Below are positions 1 through 11,574 of a stretch of 64,000 nucleotides of DNA, piece after piece. The translations under genes and the position numbers were made by a program. A model generated the notes under the pieces. That model saw only the letters and a list, made by a program, of their open reading frames with translations. It ran no database searches and was not told where the DNA came from. The stretch is taken from NCBI GenBank assembly GCA_029706075.1, contig JAINUG010000005.1, forward strand, positions 4,019,001 to 4,083,000. Direction: 5' to 3'. Position 1 is the stretch's first letter. Each line of letters starts with the position of its first letter. This DNA is from Aldrovandia affinis (taxonomy: Eukaryota; Chordata; Actinopteri; Notacanthiformes; Halosauridae).

Positions 1-1535
1 ATGCAGTGTCATGTGGGGATGGTGATGCAGCAGCCCTTTCTCTCTATCTCTCCGCGGGGGCGGTCGCATTTTTCCTTCTCTCCTCACTGTCTCTCGTTTC
101 TTGTCTCTCGTGTCACTATGTTCTGGAGTTTCTAGAGTCTCTCTCTCTCTGTGGTTTTTCTAAACTAAATTCTAATAATGGAGTTAATAAGCTGGTCTCT
201 CAACACAATTGATAAAACATTTTCAACAAGAAAGCAGGCTTCGGGGAGCCGGTCTGTCCTGGCGGGACTTTCGCTGCGGGATATGCTCTGGACTCATGGA
301 ACAGCTGGAGACCGGTGTGTCTGGCGGCGCTTTCTGCCAAGGACGTCGAGGATTTACCTGTTTGGCTTCACGATAGCTGGACAGTTGTTACTGACCTATC
401 GGAAAATTGGAAAGATGGCATCGTCTCAAAACGCCCAAAGGTGCCTGTCATATTAAACGAGATGGGTAAAACGCTAGGTTCTCAGATGGTGGTGGTGACT
501 GATCTGGGACGGAAATTGGACAATATCTCTGAGAAACTTAGCATTTTACAACAGCGACGTTGAACCGTTGAAGACCCTGAAAAAATTCAGTGGGGGGGAT
601 TGAGGAGCAGCATGAAACTTGCTGCCCTACTTTCTTGACCCATAACATTCTAATCTGGCTCCTGTGCTTATCGGTCTGGCAAGGCCGTTGCGTCAACCTC
701 CCCCCTGAAATTGTACAGACGAATGAGAACTCTCCTTACACCCCCACCAACCCAAACAAATTTTGCTGATTTTGTCTTGTCTTTTTGGACGAGGTCGACC
801 GAGGGCGTTTCCGTGGCAACCTGTTATCGTTGGAACATTCTGCGTGCGCGTGCGCGTGTCTCTGACCAGAAGGACTCTACAGAATTACACACAGACACTT
901 ACATTTACACAAAGACAAGGACTAAGGACAAACTGATTAACACACACACACACGCACTCATGTACACCAGTAATCACCCCGCCTCTGCACCCCCACCTCG
1001 CAACCCCCCTCCCCTATTTCCTCCTTTGATTGTAATGTCCCCGTTTTTATCTGTTGTGCCCTGTTCTTGTTGGTGTTGTGTTTCGTGTAAGTACGTTGCC
1101 CCACACTTTAACAGTGTGGAGATGGTTAGTGTGTAATGAAGATGATTAGTGCTGAAATGTAACAGTGTGAAGATGGTAGTATTGTAATTGTAACAGTATG
1201 AAGATGGTTAGTGTTGTAATGTAGCAATGTGAAGATGGCACAGTGTGGAGATGGTTAGTGTTGAAATGTAACAGTGTGATGCTTATGCTAGTGTTGTAAT
1301 GATTAGTGATGGTAGTATTGTAATGTAACAATGTGAAGATGGTTAGTGTCGTAATGTAACAATGTGAAGATGGTTCATGAACAGTGTGGAGATGGTTAGT
1401 ATTGTAATGTGACAGTATGATGCCTATGCTAGTGTTGTAATGAATTCCCTGTTGTAAAGCGCTTTGAGCTGCATTTAATTGTATGAAAGGCGCTATATAA
1501 ATAAATTTTACTTACTTACTTACTTACTTGTGGCC
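1..1535 (+). mobile_element. Non-LTR-like composite repeat, decayed
   Basis: The right end at about 1440-1530 has a structure seen at the 3' ends of many fish LINE-type elements: a short hairpin-like segment (AAGCGCTTTGAG ... GGCGCTATATAAATAAA) followed by a short CTTA repeat. The left part holds overlapping short open frames at 178-563 with no match I recognise; they could be a remnant of a first open reading frame. No reverse transcriptase lies between them, so this looks like an internally deleted, non-autonomous copy. The left boundary may be outside the window. The tail call is moderately secure; the family is not. Confidence 0.45.
1108..1441 (+). repeat. ~31 bp minisatellite
   Basis: About ten imperfect tandem copies of a unit like AACAGTGTGAAGATGGTTAG followed by TGTTGTAATGT are visible, with period near 31 bp. 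Some units are shortened or changed (for example GATGCTTATGCTAG replacing the middle). It sits inside the composite repeat just before its tail, so it probably expanded within that element. Confidence 0.85.
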
Positions 1536-1687
1536 CCACCTGGACCTCATGGTGTTTTTCACATGAAATATATTGTCCTTAATTGTACTTCATTCAATTA
1601 TTTCATCTGTACTAATGCCCAAATGAGCACTTCTGTCCCAATAAGTACATGACACTGATCTGATTCTCATGCTTTTGTCACTTTCAG

Positions 1688-3803
1688 ATATTTCACAGTC
1701 AAGAGCAGCAGGTCCCACTCAGCCTCGTTTAAAGTTTTTTCCAAGAACCATCCAAGGTGAGAAGAGGAGGGCGTTCAATCCATCGTGGTATAACCACAAT
1801 TCCTAGCTTGAATACTCACAAAGCAAACATTCAGCCTACTGTTATGCATGCAGACACTTCTCCCTGCTTGGCGCATCAGAATCTGTTTTCTCCTCAGAAT
1901 CAGGCTTTTCACATTGGAAAAAAACAATGTACAAAGATGCTGGCTTTAAGTTGCATGAGAAATCTGAGTCTCACATTAATGCCAAGTTTGCTTGGAATGA
2001 GCACAAGAGGCTAGTGATTACAGATTCTTCTATCTTAGATATGATTAACAAAGAGTACAAAAAGAAAGTTGAAGAGAATCGCAGTTACATTACAACAGTG
2101 GCAGATGTACTGCTTTTGACAGCAACACAAAATATAGCGCAAAGAGGTCACCATGAATCGGAAGAATGTGACAACAAAGGTAATTTCTTAGGAATTCTAG
2201 AAATGATCGCTAAACACAATCCTATAGTAGCTAAAAAAATGAAGGAACAACGCAATGCCAAATACACAAGCAATACCATACAGAATGAGATTCTGCAGTG
2301 CTTAGCAAGTATGGTGCGTGATGAGATTGTGAAGGAAGTGAAGGAGAGTGAGGTATTCTCTGTCATTGCTGATGAAACCAAAGATCTGAGTAAAAAGGAG
2401 CAGCTGTCGTTAGTAGTTAGGTATTACTACGACGGGGCTGTGCATGAAAGCTTTCTTGATTTCCAGCATGCCCAACATCTAGATGCGAAGGGGCTCAGTG
2501 AAATGATCATCCAGTGTTTAGAAAGATATGGCCTTCAGTACAAAGAAAATCTTGTTGGACAAGGTTATGATGGGGCCTCAGTGATGAGTGGCAAACACAC
2601 AGGTGTGGCAGCCAGAATTAAGACAGAGGCTAAAAATGCGTTTTATGTCCACTGTAATGCGCACTGTCTGAACCTGGTCTTAGTTGACACTGTGAAGTCA
2701 GTTCCAGAGGCTGATTGCTTCTTCTCACTGCTTGAGAAGCTCTATGTGTACATGACAGGATCTTATGTACACCAGAAATGGCTGGATGTTCAAAAGGAGA
2801 TGTATGGTGGCCAGCCTAGGGAGTTACAAAAACTTAGTGACACAAGATGGGCATGTAGAGCTTTGGCTTGCAGGAACTTCATGGATAGGTTACCAGCTGT
2901 ATTGTGTGTCCTTCAAAATATAAGCGAAGAAAATCATAGAGACAGATCCACTGATGCTCGAGGTTTGCTTGCCCAGATTGACCTCACATTCATAGCCCTC
3001 CTTGCAACCTTCTGAAAACTGTTCGGAAACACAAAGCTGCTTTCTGACCTGCTACAGTCACCCTCAGTTGATTTAGGGTAGACATGGTGGAGTCGCTTCA
3101 CGATACACTTCAGGAGTACAGGACTGAGACATTTTGTGATCAACTGTGGCATGACATAGTAGAGACAGCCAAACAGTGCAATATAGCTGTTGAGAATGGT
3201 GAGAAGAAGAGATCACAAAAAGTTAGCTCCAAACTTGGTGGGTCTTATGTGACATGTACTATAGTCCTGCAGAAAGTTAATGATGACAAAGATGCATTCA
3301 GACAGAGACTACTCTACCCCATCCTTGACTCCATGATTGGTGAAATGGAAAGAAGGTTCTCGAAACCTAACTGTTTAATAATGAAAGGTTTACAGGCCCT
3401 AATCCCTAAAAGCAGTACATTCCTTCAAGACGACCAAGTATTTGGCTTGGGTGAAATGTATGGTTGTGATCAAGAAGATCTTACTCATGAGCTTCACCAG
3501 GCTAGGAGAATTTTGAAAAGGAAGGCTGAGAGTGGGGAGGCGGAGTTGGCAAGCATTCTAGACTTGACTGTGTTTTTAGAACCATACCAAGAGGTGTTTC
3601 ATGAGCTCTTCAGGCTGTGCAAAATAGCTGTAGCCCTTCCAGTCAGCAGTGCTGGCTGTGAGCGGAGCTTTTCTGCCCTAAAGCTCATTAAAAATCATTT
3701 GAGGACAACAATGGTAGATGGCAGGCTAAAGGCATTGAACATGGATGACTTTATAAAAGTGTTTGCAAGCCAACACAAAAACAGAAGAATTCAACTGTTT
3801 TAA
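1688..3803 (+). pseudogene. hAT transposase (TTF finger, DUF4371, hATC), broken
   Basis: A typical acceptor (CTTTCAG) at 1681-1687 opens a reading frame that continues to 3012. A TTF-type zinc-finger region (FNPSWYN, then CYACRHF) lies at about 1777-1850 and carries an in-frame TAG where this family normally has Trp. The RNase H-like core shows ADET (D near 2370), GYDGASV (D near 2568), HCNAHCLNLVL and SDTRW. The frame breaks near 3012, with a second break near 3063. The rest continues at 3084-3803 and ends with the dimerisation motif (SSAGCERSFSALK). This is a cut-and-paste transposase of the ZMYM1-like/DUF4371 hAT group. With one stop and two breaks it is not functional. A domesticated host gene is less likely because of that decay and the transposon end at 4270. 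Confidence 0.85.
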
Positions 3804-4270
3804 AAGTATCTGGACTGTTTTTTTTGTTGGCACTTTACTTTATACTGTGACAGTTTTTAATTTTGTTTATTTTATTGGCACTTTAATTTATACTGTGACC
3901 GTTTTCAATATTGTTGGCACTTTATTTTAAGTTTGTTGGCACTTACTGTGAGAATGTGCATTTTCTTTTGTATGTACATGCAGCCTACTTTAAAGAATAA
4001 AGTATGGAACTTTTATATTACATTGGTATGGTGCCACTCTGTTTTGTTGTGATTGGTATAGGTTTATTTATCTTTTAAATTAAACACAGAAATGTAAGAC
4101 ACTGTAATGTTAGTAATTAAAGTAGATATGGGTAGTAGAGACAAAAATGGCAAATTAATGCTATTCCGTGCCCCCCGCCCCGATGTGCACATTTGTACTT
4201 CATGCCACCCCTACATAAGTCAGTGCCCCACTTGGGCCACCCCAGTCAAAACAGCCTGGACATGCCACTG
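3804..4270 (+). mobile_element. hAT 3' flank with terminal inverted repeat
   Basis: Non-coding region behind the hAT transposase. It holds repeated TTGGCACTTTA phrases at 3828-3945 and AATAAA near 3996. It ends in CCTGGACATGCCACTG at 4255-4270, which reads CAGTGGCATGTCCAGG on the other strand, a classical hAT terminus. The matching 5' end was not found between 1530 and 1688, so the left end is lost, diverged or outside the window. Confidence 0.65.
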
Positions 4271-5237
4271 CCCTCTCCCCCTATATAATAGATACAGTCT
4301 ATGGTTTATTTACTTTATTTTAGACAATCGCTAATCATGTTCTCTCTGGTTTTGGTGCGTGAGTATGTGCGCTGATTGAGGAAGTGGGTGTGTGGCTACT
4401 CCGCCAACGGGCTGACTGCACATTAACCAATGAGCAACAAACCCGCAATAATGTTGCTCCTTTAAAAGACGCGCATATCGGCTGCGTGGTGGCTATCTTT
4501 TCTTTCACCGGTGAAGCTATGCGAATTGGGACAGGCAACGTTACGACTTGTGTTTGTGTCAGTATTTCTGTTGTTACTTTGCAAGTGTTTTAATATGAAC
4601 AGTCATGTCTATGCAGTCAAAACTTCTTCTCCGTTTGTATTTTGAGAAAATAGTATTGGAGTAGATTGCTATTATAGATGTGCGTGTGTTCCCAGCTTGC
4701 ACAGATTTTGTGGCGCCACTGACAATTGGTTTTCTCTCTCGTTCCCTGCTGCTTGATCATTACAACCTCCAGGCTTTGTCCGCCATATTATAACATCATT
4801 GTTAAAAGAGGGGAGGGCTGCAATCATTGTATTTTGCTTTCGTCCTTCTTTTTTGTTTTTATACTGTTTGTAAGTAAATGTATATATGCTTATCTATCTA
4901 TATATGCCAGGGCCCTGAGGGCTTATAGTATTTATCTAAAGTATTTATTTATCTAAATAGACCGGCTACTGTTTAATAGTCACGTGTGTACTAGTTTGCC
5001 TGAAATCCCATTGCTTTTGCATTCTTACTATTGTATTGTTATTGTATATTTACATTATTGGACCTTATTGTGCAGTGCTGTTGGGTGTTGTGTATTTAAT
5101 TTATTCTGTTTTAACTATTTGCATAGCTGCTCTGTGTATGTATTCTATTTTGTAACAGTGGCCATGGCCTTTTTATCTGCCTTTTAAAAGAAAACAAAGG
5201 AAATATATTTCAAAATAAATTAGCTATTTCCCCTAAC
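4271..5237. other. Unassigned AT-rich sequence
   Basis: No gene or clear element was recognised. At 4417-4470 there is a CCAAT-like stretch (TTAACCAATGAGCAAC) followed by CTCCTTTAAAAGACGCG, which looks like a promoter or LTR-like segment but has no further support. The rest is T-rich with short random frames. Confidence 0.4.
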
Positions 5238-5251
5238 TTGTTTGGACTACA

Positions 5252-5421
5252 TAAATGTTTTAGTTTCTTTTGTTCAGACAATGAGATAATAGATTGTAAT
5301 TACCTGACAGTTTCGACTGACATCTGCAGTCTTCCTCAGAAGCGTCACCTGACAGCTGTGATGCGTCGTCAGCTGATGTTTAGCAGGCGTGGCCAGCCTG
5401 ACAGATCTTGACAGATCCGTC
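5252..5421. repeat. Penelope terminal repeat, left copy
   Basis: Inverted relative to 5930-6097. Both share CAGACAATGAGATAATAGAT and CTGACATCTGCAGTCTTCCT with few differences (for example GATGCGTCGTCAGC against the other copy's GATGCGTTGTCAGC, read on this strand). Confidence 0.85.
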
Positions 5422-5916
5422 AGGCCGGCCACGCCCCCCGCCATCCGTTGTCCTCTGGAGGAGAGAGTCCCAGGTGTGTGAGAGCATGTATGCTCCCTCG
5501 TCCCTGTTGATGGTGCCGTTGGCCCGCCTCCTGATTTCAACCGCCTCCTTGATCCAGCGTTTGTGTTTATTGTTTTCTGACCCAATGATTTTTGCGTAGT
5601 CCCAGTCCATGATGTGATTGTTTCTTTTGCAGTGGTTTGATATTGCTGATTTTAGGTTTTCTTGTTCCGCTTTTTCTTTTTGTGTTCTTGTGAGTCGTCC
5701 TGTTGTTTCCTTCTCACATTCCTTTTGATGTTCTTTCTTTCTAATGCTGAATGTCCTTCCTGTCTCTCCAATGTATGTTTTTTTACATGACCTACATGGT
5801 ATTTCGTAGATTACATACCATTTTTTGTCCTGTTCTATCTTGTCCTTGGGGTGAACTAAAAGTTGTCGTAGTTTTGTGTGAGGTTTTACTGCTGTGGCTA
5901 TTCTGTGTTTTTTCAT
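5380..5916 (-). CDS. GIY-YIG endonuclease domain of Penelope-like element
   Basis: A 178-residue open frame. Near residues 33-60 it reads YEIPCRSC then YIGETGR then RKKEH, the GIY-YIG nuclease signature with its Cys pair and conserved Arg residues. Further on are the family's EAVEIRRR and NRDEGAYML motifs, then W near the end. In the family this domain nicks target DNA at the C-terminus of a protein whose N-terminal part is the reverse transcriptase. Here that part is missing upstream and the first Met is probably internal. The last residues run into the terminal repeat. The domain is uninterrupted, suggesting a fairly young copy, but it cannot act as a complete element. Confidence 0.85.
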   Translation of the reverse strand: MKKHRIATAVKPHTKLRQLLVHPKDKIEQDKKWYVIYEIPCRSCKKTYIGETGRTFSIRKKEHQKECEKETTGRLTRTQKEKAEQENLKSAISNHCKRNNHIMDWDYAKIIGSENNKHKRWIKEAVEIRRRANGTINRDEGAYMLSHTWDSLLQRTTDGGGRGRPDGSVKICQAGHAC

Positions 5917-5929
5917 GATCCTTTGTACA

Positions 5930-6097
5930 CGGATCTGTCAAGATCTGTCAGGCTGGCCACGCCTGCTAAATATCAGCTGACAACGCATCACAGCTGTCAG
6001 GTGACGCTTCTGAGGAAGACTGCAGATGTCAGTCGAAACTGTCAGGCAATTACAATCTATTATCTCATTGTCTGAACAAAAGAAACTAAAACATTTA
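5930..6097. repeat. Penelope terminal repeat, right copy (inverted)
   Basis: Reverse complement of 5252-5421, starting GGATCTGTCAAGATCTGTCA and ending AGAAACTAAAACATTTA. A further ~38 bp separates it from the right target duplication. Confidence 0.85.
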
Positions 6098-6313
6098 TTT
6101 GAAATAAGAAGAAAAAATGTACTTGATTGAGCTAATTGTTTGGACTACACTTTGGTTACTGAGGTCCCATTCCACATCTGATGGATTTTACTTAATTTAG
6201 CACTCATCACACAGCCAAAGAGGTGGTGGGATTAAATGACATTAGCAGACACCCCAGGTCCAGTATTATATTATTTAATATGGGTTATTTAGACATTTTA
6301 CTAGGGTAACGGT

Positions 6314-7227
6314 CAGTGGCGGGCCATGCATTTCACACCTGGGCCTTCAGTAGTGCTCCGTCTGAATCAATCCACCCCTCAATAACTATTTTATGGCTAT
6401 AAAAAACATCTTATTATGCAGAAATGCAGTATAAAGAGCCATTGCATCGCAGATAGATAACTCGTGTAGCCAGAATAAATGCCTTTACTGAAGAAACAAA
6501 CCCGGGGTGCACAAGTCTCCTTGACACACATAAAAAAGCATCAATAATAACCTCATAAAATTGCAATATTATTTAGGAAAATAGCAACATTTTACTCACC
6601 AAAAATCCTTATTATTTGTACACAAAATCCATCCTCCTTTCTTTCCTCAAAAAGAGTTCAATTACTCTGTCGTCCAGATTATCCATGCGTTTCAGTTCCA
6701 TCAAGAAGTCCTTTTCTATCGCCATCGAAGCTAATGCTGAAAGTCGAGCCTGCCCTGTCGTATTTCTGGCATAAGTTTTAATTCGCTTTAGGGCTGAAAA
6801 TGTCCGCTTGCTAGCTCTGGCTAGTACACTCTCTGACTATCCAATCAAAGGGTGTGAATACGCTGACGTTACCGTACGCCTGCTAGAAGGCCTTGGTGTC
6901 GCCAACTCAAAATCTGATTGGTTGAAGCAACAGTTTGATCGACACTTATTTTATGCTACAGGGCCCGCAGAACTGATTGTGAAGGCCTCCAGGCAGATTT
7001 CTTTGACCCTGGCAACAAATGATGGCTGAAATGTGATATGGCTTTAATATGAAAATACACGTCTGGAAGCAGCGCAACCAGGGGAAAAGCTATGAAAGGA
7101 AGCGGACAGACCATTTGGAATTATTTAATAAGTATTCATGGACAAAATATAATTAACATCAGTCTGTGATTCAGATATTTTTTAGGTCAGCAGAGAAGGC
7201 CTTGCAGGCCCTGATGGCCCACCACTG
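6314..7227 (-). mobile_element. Non-autonomous hAT deletion derivative
   Basis: Terminal repeats are CAGTGGCGGGCCAT at the left and its near-perfect inverse, ATGGCCCACCACTG, at the right. They are flanked by a perfect 8 bp duplication GTAACGGT (6306-6313 and 7228-7235), the hallmark of hAT transposition. Minus-strand sequence at about 6600-6810 still reads like the C-terminal dimerisation end of a ZMYM1/DUF4371-type hAT transposase (ARLSALASMAIEKDF, then DDRVIELF). The rest of the transposase is missing. It could move only if a related transposase acted in trans. Confidence 0.9.
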
Positions 7228-7235
7228 GTAACGGT

Positions 7236-8087
7236 TGAAAAAAACTTTTCCCCGCATGAAAATAGCTTTGACCATGTGATTTACTATCACGGTATTACAT
7301 TAAGTTTATGATTATTTTTAAGTATTATCTCACATTGTAATATTGTGGTATACAAAGATTTGTAAACCGATGCAACAGCTCATGGAAACTGGCACCCCTT
7401 GTGATATCTCAAAAAGGTCTCTCTTGGTCGTGATGCACTGTCATACATAAGTAAAAAGTTTCGGTGTATTTTCAACTCTGTCAGAGTTTATATGAGTCAA
7501 AAAGGGAAAAATGTTACTCTATCAGAGAGTAGATTAACAAATGACTCCCACATCACACACATCTTCCTCAATCTATAGACATTTCAATCTTGAAAAAGGT
7601 CATCCTGACCAAAACATCAATATTTATTTTTTGCATAATAATAGACTACAGAGAGAAGTCATACTTTTTTGTAAGGGAATCATTTGTTCCTTTTCTCATT
7701 GTCCATCTCGAGTTTGTTTTTTGTTGTTGAGTTTCTCTAACAGAGTTACTTTAGCAGAGTGAAATGTACTCTATCATAGTTTAACACTGAAAAGCTGTAT
7801 AAGCCATGCAAGCCATGCACATATTTCTGAATACTTGTGTGAATAGATCTGAAGTGTTATGAAGCATTGCATACTCTGTACTGAGTTTAAGATATATGGA
7901 TTATGAGTATAAGAAATGAATATAAAATAAGAAATAATTATAGCAAATACTAATAACATCGATTGGAGTTTAATAATGCTATAATGACATCTAGAGACAT
8001 TTATGACGGGGTAATTTCAATAATTTGTATATAATATTATGAATGGTATCAACAATAATAATTATGCATTAATGATAACAAATGTTG
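7236..8087. other. AT-rich sequence with possible MITE
   Basis: No gene. Short phrases of the type ACTCTGTCAGAGTT recur at 7477-7490, 7515-7530 and, in altered form, 7734-7785 (CTCTAACAGAGTTACTTTAG). This is the pattern expected from a small element of about 7465-7790 with subterminal repeats. No target duplication was identified. The remainder to 8087 is plain AT-rich DNA. Confidence 0.35.
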
Positions 8088-8275
8088 GCAGCAGTGGCTC
8101 AGTGGTTAGTGACATGGGCTGGCAAGCCAAGGGTTGCTGGTTTGAATCCCAGGAAGGCCAAATGAAAAACCAATGAACTGGAAACCAGAGGGATGCTAGT
8201 TTACTTTCTGCCAATGTGCCCTTGAGCAAGGCACTGAACCCCTAACTGCTCCAGGGGCACTGTACTATGGCTGAC
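8088..8275 (+). mobile_element. tRNA-derived SINE
   Basis: A polymerase III A-box-like sequence (TGGCTCAGTGGTTAGTG, 8095-8111) is followed by a B box (GGTTTGAATCC, 8139-8149). The body contains CCCTTGAGCAAGGCACTGAA and CTCCAGGGGCACTG, phrases common in fish tRNA-derived SINEs. The tail is not clear and the element abuts Tc1 debris. This is a SINE promoter, not a functional tRNA gene: the cloverleaf does not close. Confidence 0.75.
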
Positions 8276-8778
8276 CCAGCACTTGGACCTCTCTTAGGAG
8301 ATACTAACCATGCACACCTGTCATGGGTTTTTGCATTGGAAGAAGGATGCTTATGTTGTAAAGAACCTATACCTACCTGGTGCTGGATCTCTGCTGTATC
8401 CTTCATGTTATGGGGTTGCTTTGCATCGACTGGTCCTGGGGTTCTTGTTAAGCTCAATGGAATCATGAACTGATGAATGGCCAAAGATCCCCCAATATGT
8501 TTATCAATCTCATGAAACACTATAGAAGATGACATGTTAATGCAGATTTTTATTTTTTTAATAATTATTAGGGGTGTGAATAATTGTGACACATATATTT
8601 CTGGGAAAAATAATATTACTTGTGGAACAAAATCCTTTGACAAATTGTATTAGTACAAAATAATATAATTCTCCCGTTTTTGGAGCATACAATATAGCTT
8701 ATTACCTGTATTGTTTTTTCATACAGCCTATTTTGCTCATCTTTATCAAGAGGGTGAATAATTTTGGAATTGACTGTA
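8276..8778 (+). mobile_element. Tc1-like remnant, 3' part
   Basis: The frame at 8267-8473 contains VSFMLWGCFASTGPGVLVKL, matching the family's conserved S-x-M-x-WGCF-x-x-x-GxG segment between the first and second catalytic Asp. The right end is a Tc1-type terminal repeat (TGAATAATTTTGGAATTGAC, ending at 8778, then TA). The 5' half and most of the catalytic domain are missing. A similar remnant lies at 49512-49765. Confidence 0.7.
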
Positions 8779-10787
8779 TATTGCACCTGTGCATGTGTGT
8801 GTTTGTGGAAGAGGGAGAGTGTGCATCCTATGTCCCAAAATAAAAACAGGGAATGCAAGTAAAAAAATGTTTAGAGAAATGAGTAGAGATGGATTTCCCA
8901 GAGAATTTAGAAGTTTTTTAGGGGGGTTGTAGTGTTTAGGTAGTGTTTAATATGACAAAACAATTATTTTATATTTTATTAACAGGCTCTGCAAAGCAAT
9001 TCATGTCAATTTGCAACTGTGGCTAGCCTGTTTGTAAAAAAAATGGCTCAAAGTCAGGTCTTGAAATCTCCCCCAAAATGACTACATCCACCCCCGGCTA
9101 GCAGTGAAGGAAATCGCCTATTAACCAGATGGTTGCCATTTACTTTCTCAGGAGGGCAATGCTGTTGTACCATTACCTTGGATTGATTATTAAGTATTGA
9201 GCTGTAAGCTATGTGATATAAGACATGTAAATCACTCTGAGGAACAGAAGTCTGGCATGCAAAAAAACAATGGTGTTTCAACCTCACCATAAAATGCCTA
9301 TGAACATTACTGCTTACTGCTGATCCCAGGCCTACTGCACTACTTACTAATCATATGCAGCTCTCTACAGTGAGTGCAGCCGCTCACCTACATCTCAGTT
9401 AAAAATACCCTGTCAAATTCTGTACTTTTTTATCCCCAAAAAGTCATTTGGAGTCTGAAAGAAACTAATTTCTAACAATGAAACTGAACAAATGAAATGG
9501 ATGAAGGAGATTTCTGGGACTACTCATGTGGAGATGAAATTGCCAAATTGCTGCAAGCATGAAAGGCTTCTGGATCCCTTCATTTCAGATGAAAGTCATG
9601 GGAGCACCTGCTATTTATTTATTTTTTAGATGAGAGAGATTGAATCTTCTTCTTCAAAATGTAATATTCAATTTAATACTGTACCTTAGCACTACGTAGA
9701 TATAGAAGTAAATTCTTCCAGGACTATTTTCACTGAGTGAGATTAAAAAAAAAAACTGTTTATAAACTGTTATATAACTAAAAATAGTTATATATCATAT
9801 TTTTCTGTATTTATAAATGATCAAACACAGCAAAGAATATATCCTGAGATAAAGATTATTGTAAAAGCATTAAGGAAATTCATGTTTATGAGAATATAAT
9901 TGCAATGTTAATCAATTTTTCACAGGGTTCCTCAGACATGTAGCCAGGCCAGCTATTTTACAGACAAAATTTGAAGTTTAATACTATGAAAATGGTTACT
10001 AAATGATATTCTCAGGGTGGCTTACAGTGTTCAGGAGTTCACTCAAGGAGGCCTGCAGTGATTGGTAATTTACAGAGGGCCGCCTACTGCGATTGGTAAT
10101 TTACTTGGTTACTGCGCTAACTACTATTGACTTTACCCAGAGCGGTGCCTGCTAGTTAGTAATTCTCATTCTGACAGTAATACCTGCTCTAACGTCATGG
10201 AAAAATAGTAAGTACCAATATATACAAGCTACCATTTCCACGTGTACAGCCTAGCACAGACCTAGCTACTTAAAACCTTTTTTGTGATTTATTGTGGGGA
10301 CGAATCGGGTGTTTCACACTTTAGGGAGATGTGTCCCCCTTGCCCCCATCATAACGACGCCATGTATGGGAAGCAAATACCCCCTAACCCGATAACTTCA
10401 ATAGTTGAAGATATAATATAAGTAAAAAATAAAAATATATAAGTTTGGCAAAGAAACAATCAGAGTTCCCTGCTAGCTTGCCATCTTATTCTATTTGACT
10501 GGAGATTGTCTGTCCCACTCTCCCCCTCCTTTGGGTCACAGAGCTACTAATGCGTCTTAAGCTTGAAAAATTAATATTTCCAAGGTTCTGCAAACAACTA
10601 TGTGAAAGTGTGGCAGCCTTTCATTATGTGGAAAAACACATGACTTTTTGTTTAATGTATGACTAAATATTCATCTTTTACTGTGTGTGTGTACATGTGG
10701 TGCCAAGTGTGTGTGCTGCTTTTCTTTTTTATCCTTCCCTTTTTTATCACCATCCAGCCTCTTATTATACAACATTCTTGTAAATAA
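8779..10787. other. No gene recognised
   Basis: About 2 kb of AT-rich sequence without a convincing coding region or element boundary. A short internal repetition, GATTGGTAATTTAC, occurs at about 10058-10072 and 10090-10104. Confidence 0.5.
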
Positions 10788-10789
10788 TA

Positions 10790-11346
10790 TACACTACCGT
10801 TCAAAAGTTTGGGGTCACCTTCCATCTGGACTATGGCTAATCGGGCACTCCTTCATTCTTCAGCAAGATAACGACCCGAAACACACCTTGAAGTTGTGCA
10901 AGAACTATCTGGTGAAGGAGGAATGTGAACAACAACTCAAACTAAAGCCCTGGCCTGCCCAGTGTCCAGACCTCAATCCCATAGAACTTGTATGGGACAA
11001 ACTGGAAAGGAAGAGTCAAAGCAAAGCAACCCACAAGTTTCTCTGGGAATTGCTGCAGGATAGCTGGGAAAAAATGTCGGGTGATTTCCTGCTAAAACTT
11101 ATTAACCGAATGGCCACTGTTTGTGAGGCTATTCTCACGCCATAGAGTGACTATTTTGAGGAATCCAAGATTCAATTTTCAATATAATTTTCTTGAACAT
11201 TTCTTTGATGTTCATTTTGTTCATTGTTACATGTGTTTTTTGTCATTTTAAAGTATTTACAGAAATGTATACGGTGTAAAGCATTGTCAATTATGAGATA
11301 AAAATAGTTTCCAGCAGGTGACCCCAAACTTTTGAACGGTAGTGTA
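10790..11346 (+). mobile_element. Miniature Tc1-like element
   Basis: Inverted termini TACACTACCGTTCAAAAGTT (10790) and AACTTTTGAACGGTAGTGTA (ending 11346), with TA at 10788-10789 and 11347-11348, match Tc1/mariner insertion at TA. The 557 bp interior keeps only the C-terminal third of the transposase. This is an internal deletion derivative. Confidence 0.9.
10851..11145 (+). pseudogene. Tc1-like transposase, C-terminal fragment
   Basis: The frame carries LQQDNDPKHT, with the second catalytic Asp, and DLNPIELVWDKL, with the catalytic Glu. It then continues to a normal-looking end at 11145. The DNA-binding domain and the first Asp are deleted. The frame upstream of about 10845 (start near 10687) is flanking sequence read through by chance. 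It cannot be catalytic alone. Confidence 0.85.
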
Positions 11347-11348
11347 TA

Positions 11349-11574
11349 TTTTTTTGTTCTCCTATCGAGATCTTCTGTTTTTAGTATTGCTATTGTTCCT
11401 TCTAACAATTTGGTTCAAACTGGTTCATACCAACCACCCTTGTCCCTCTAATATACATAAAACAATAAAAAAAGATATATTTAAACAGTAACAAATGACA
11501 AACAATGTGTTTTTCTAAATTTAATTTAAAAACAAGCACACATCCTGCCAGGTCCAGTAAAGTAAACACATGGA
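11349..11574. other. Spacer, no feature seen
   Basis: AT-rich sequence between the miniature Tc1 element and the Harbinger-like element. Nothing recognised. Confidence 0.4.

Larger units (their letters stand above)
5252..6135 (-). mobile_element. Penelope-like retroelement, 5'-truncated, inverted terminal copies
   Basis: An 884 bp insertion flanked by a perfect 14 bp duplication, TTGTTTGGACTACA, at 5238-5251 and 6136-6149. The ends are inverted copies of one sequence, about 5252-5421 and 5930-6097. Between them lies a minus-strand GIY-YIG endonuclease frame. Penelope elements are known to have LTR-like repeats in direct or inverted orientation and 5' truncations, which fits. The reverse transcriptase is absent. 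Confidence 0.85.

Noticed and set aside
1688..3803. Domesticated ZMYM1-like host gene
   Set aside because: An in-frame stop in the zinc finger, two frame breaks and a hAT terminus at 4270 indicate a dead transposon.
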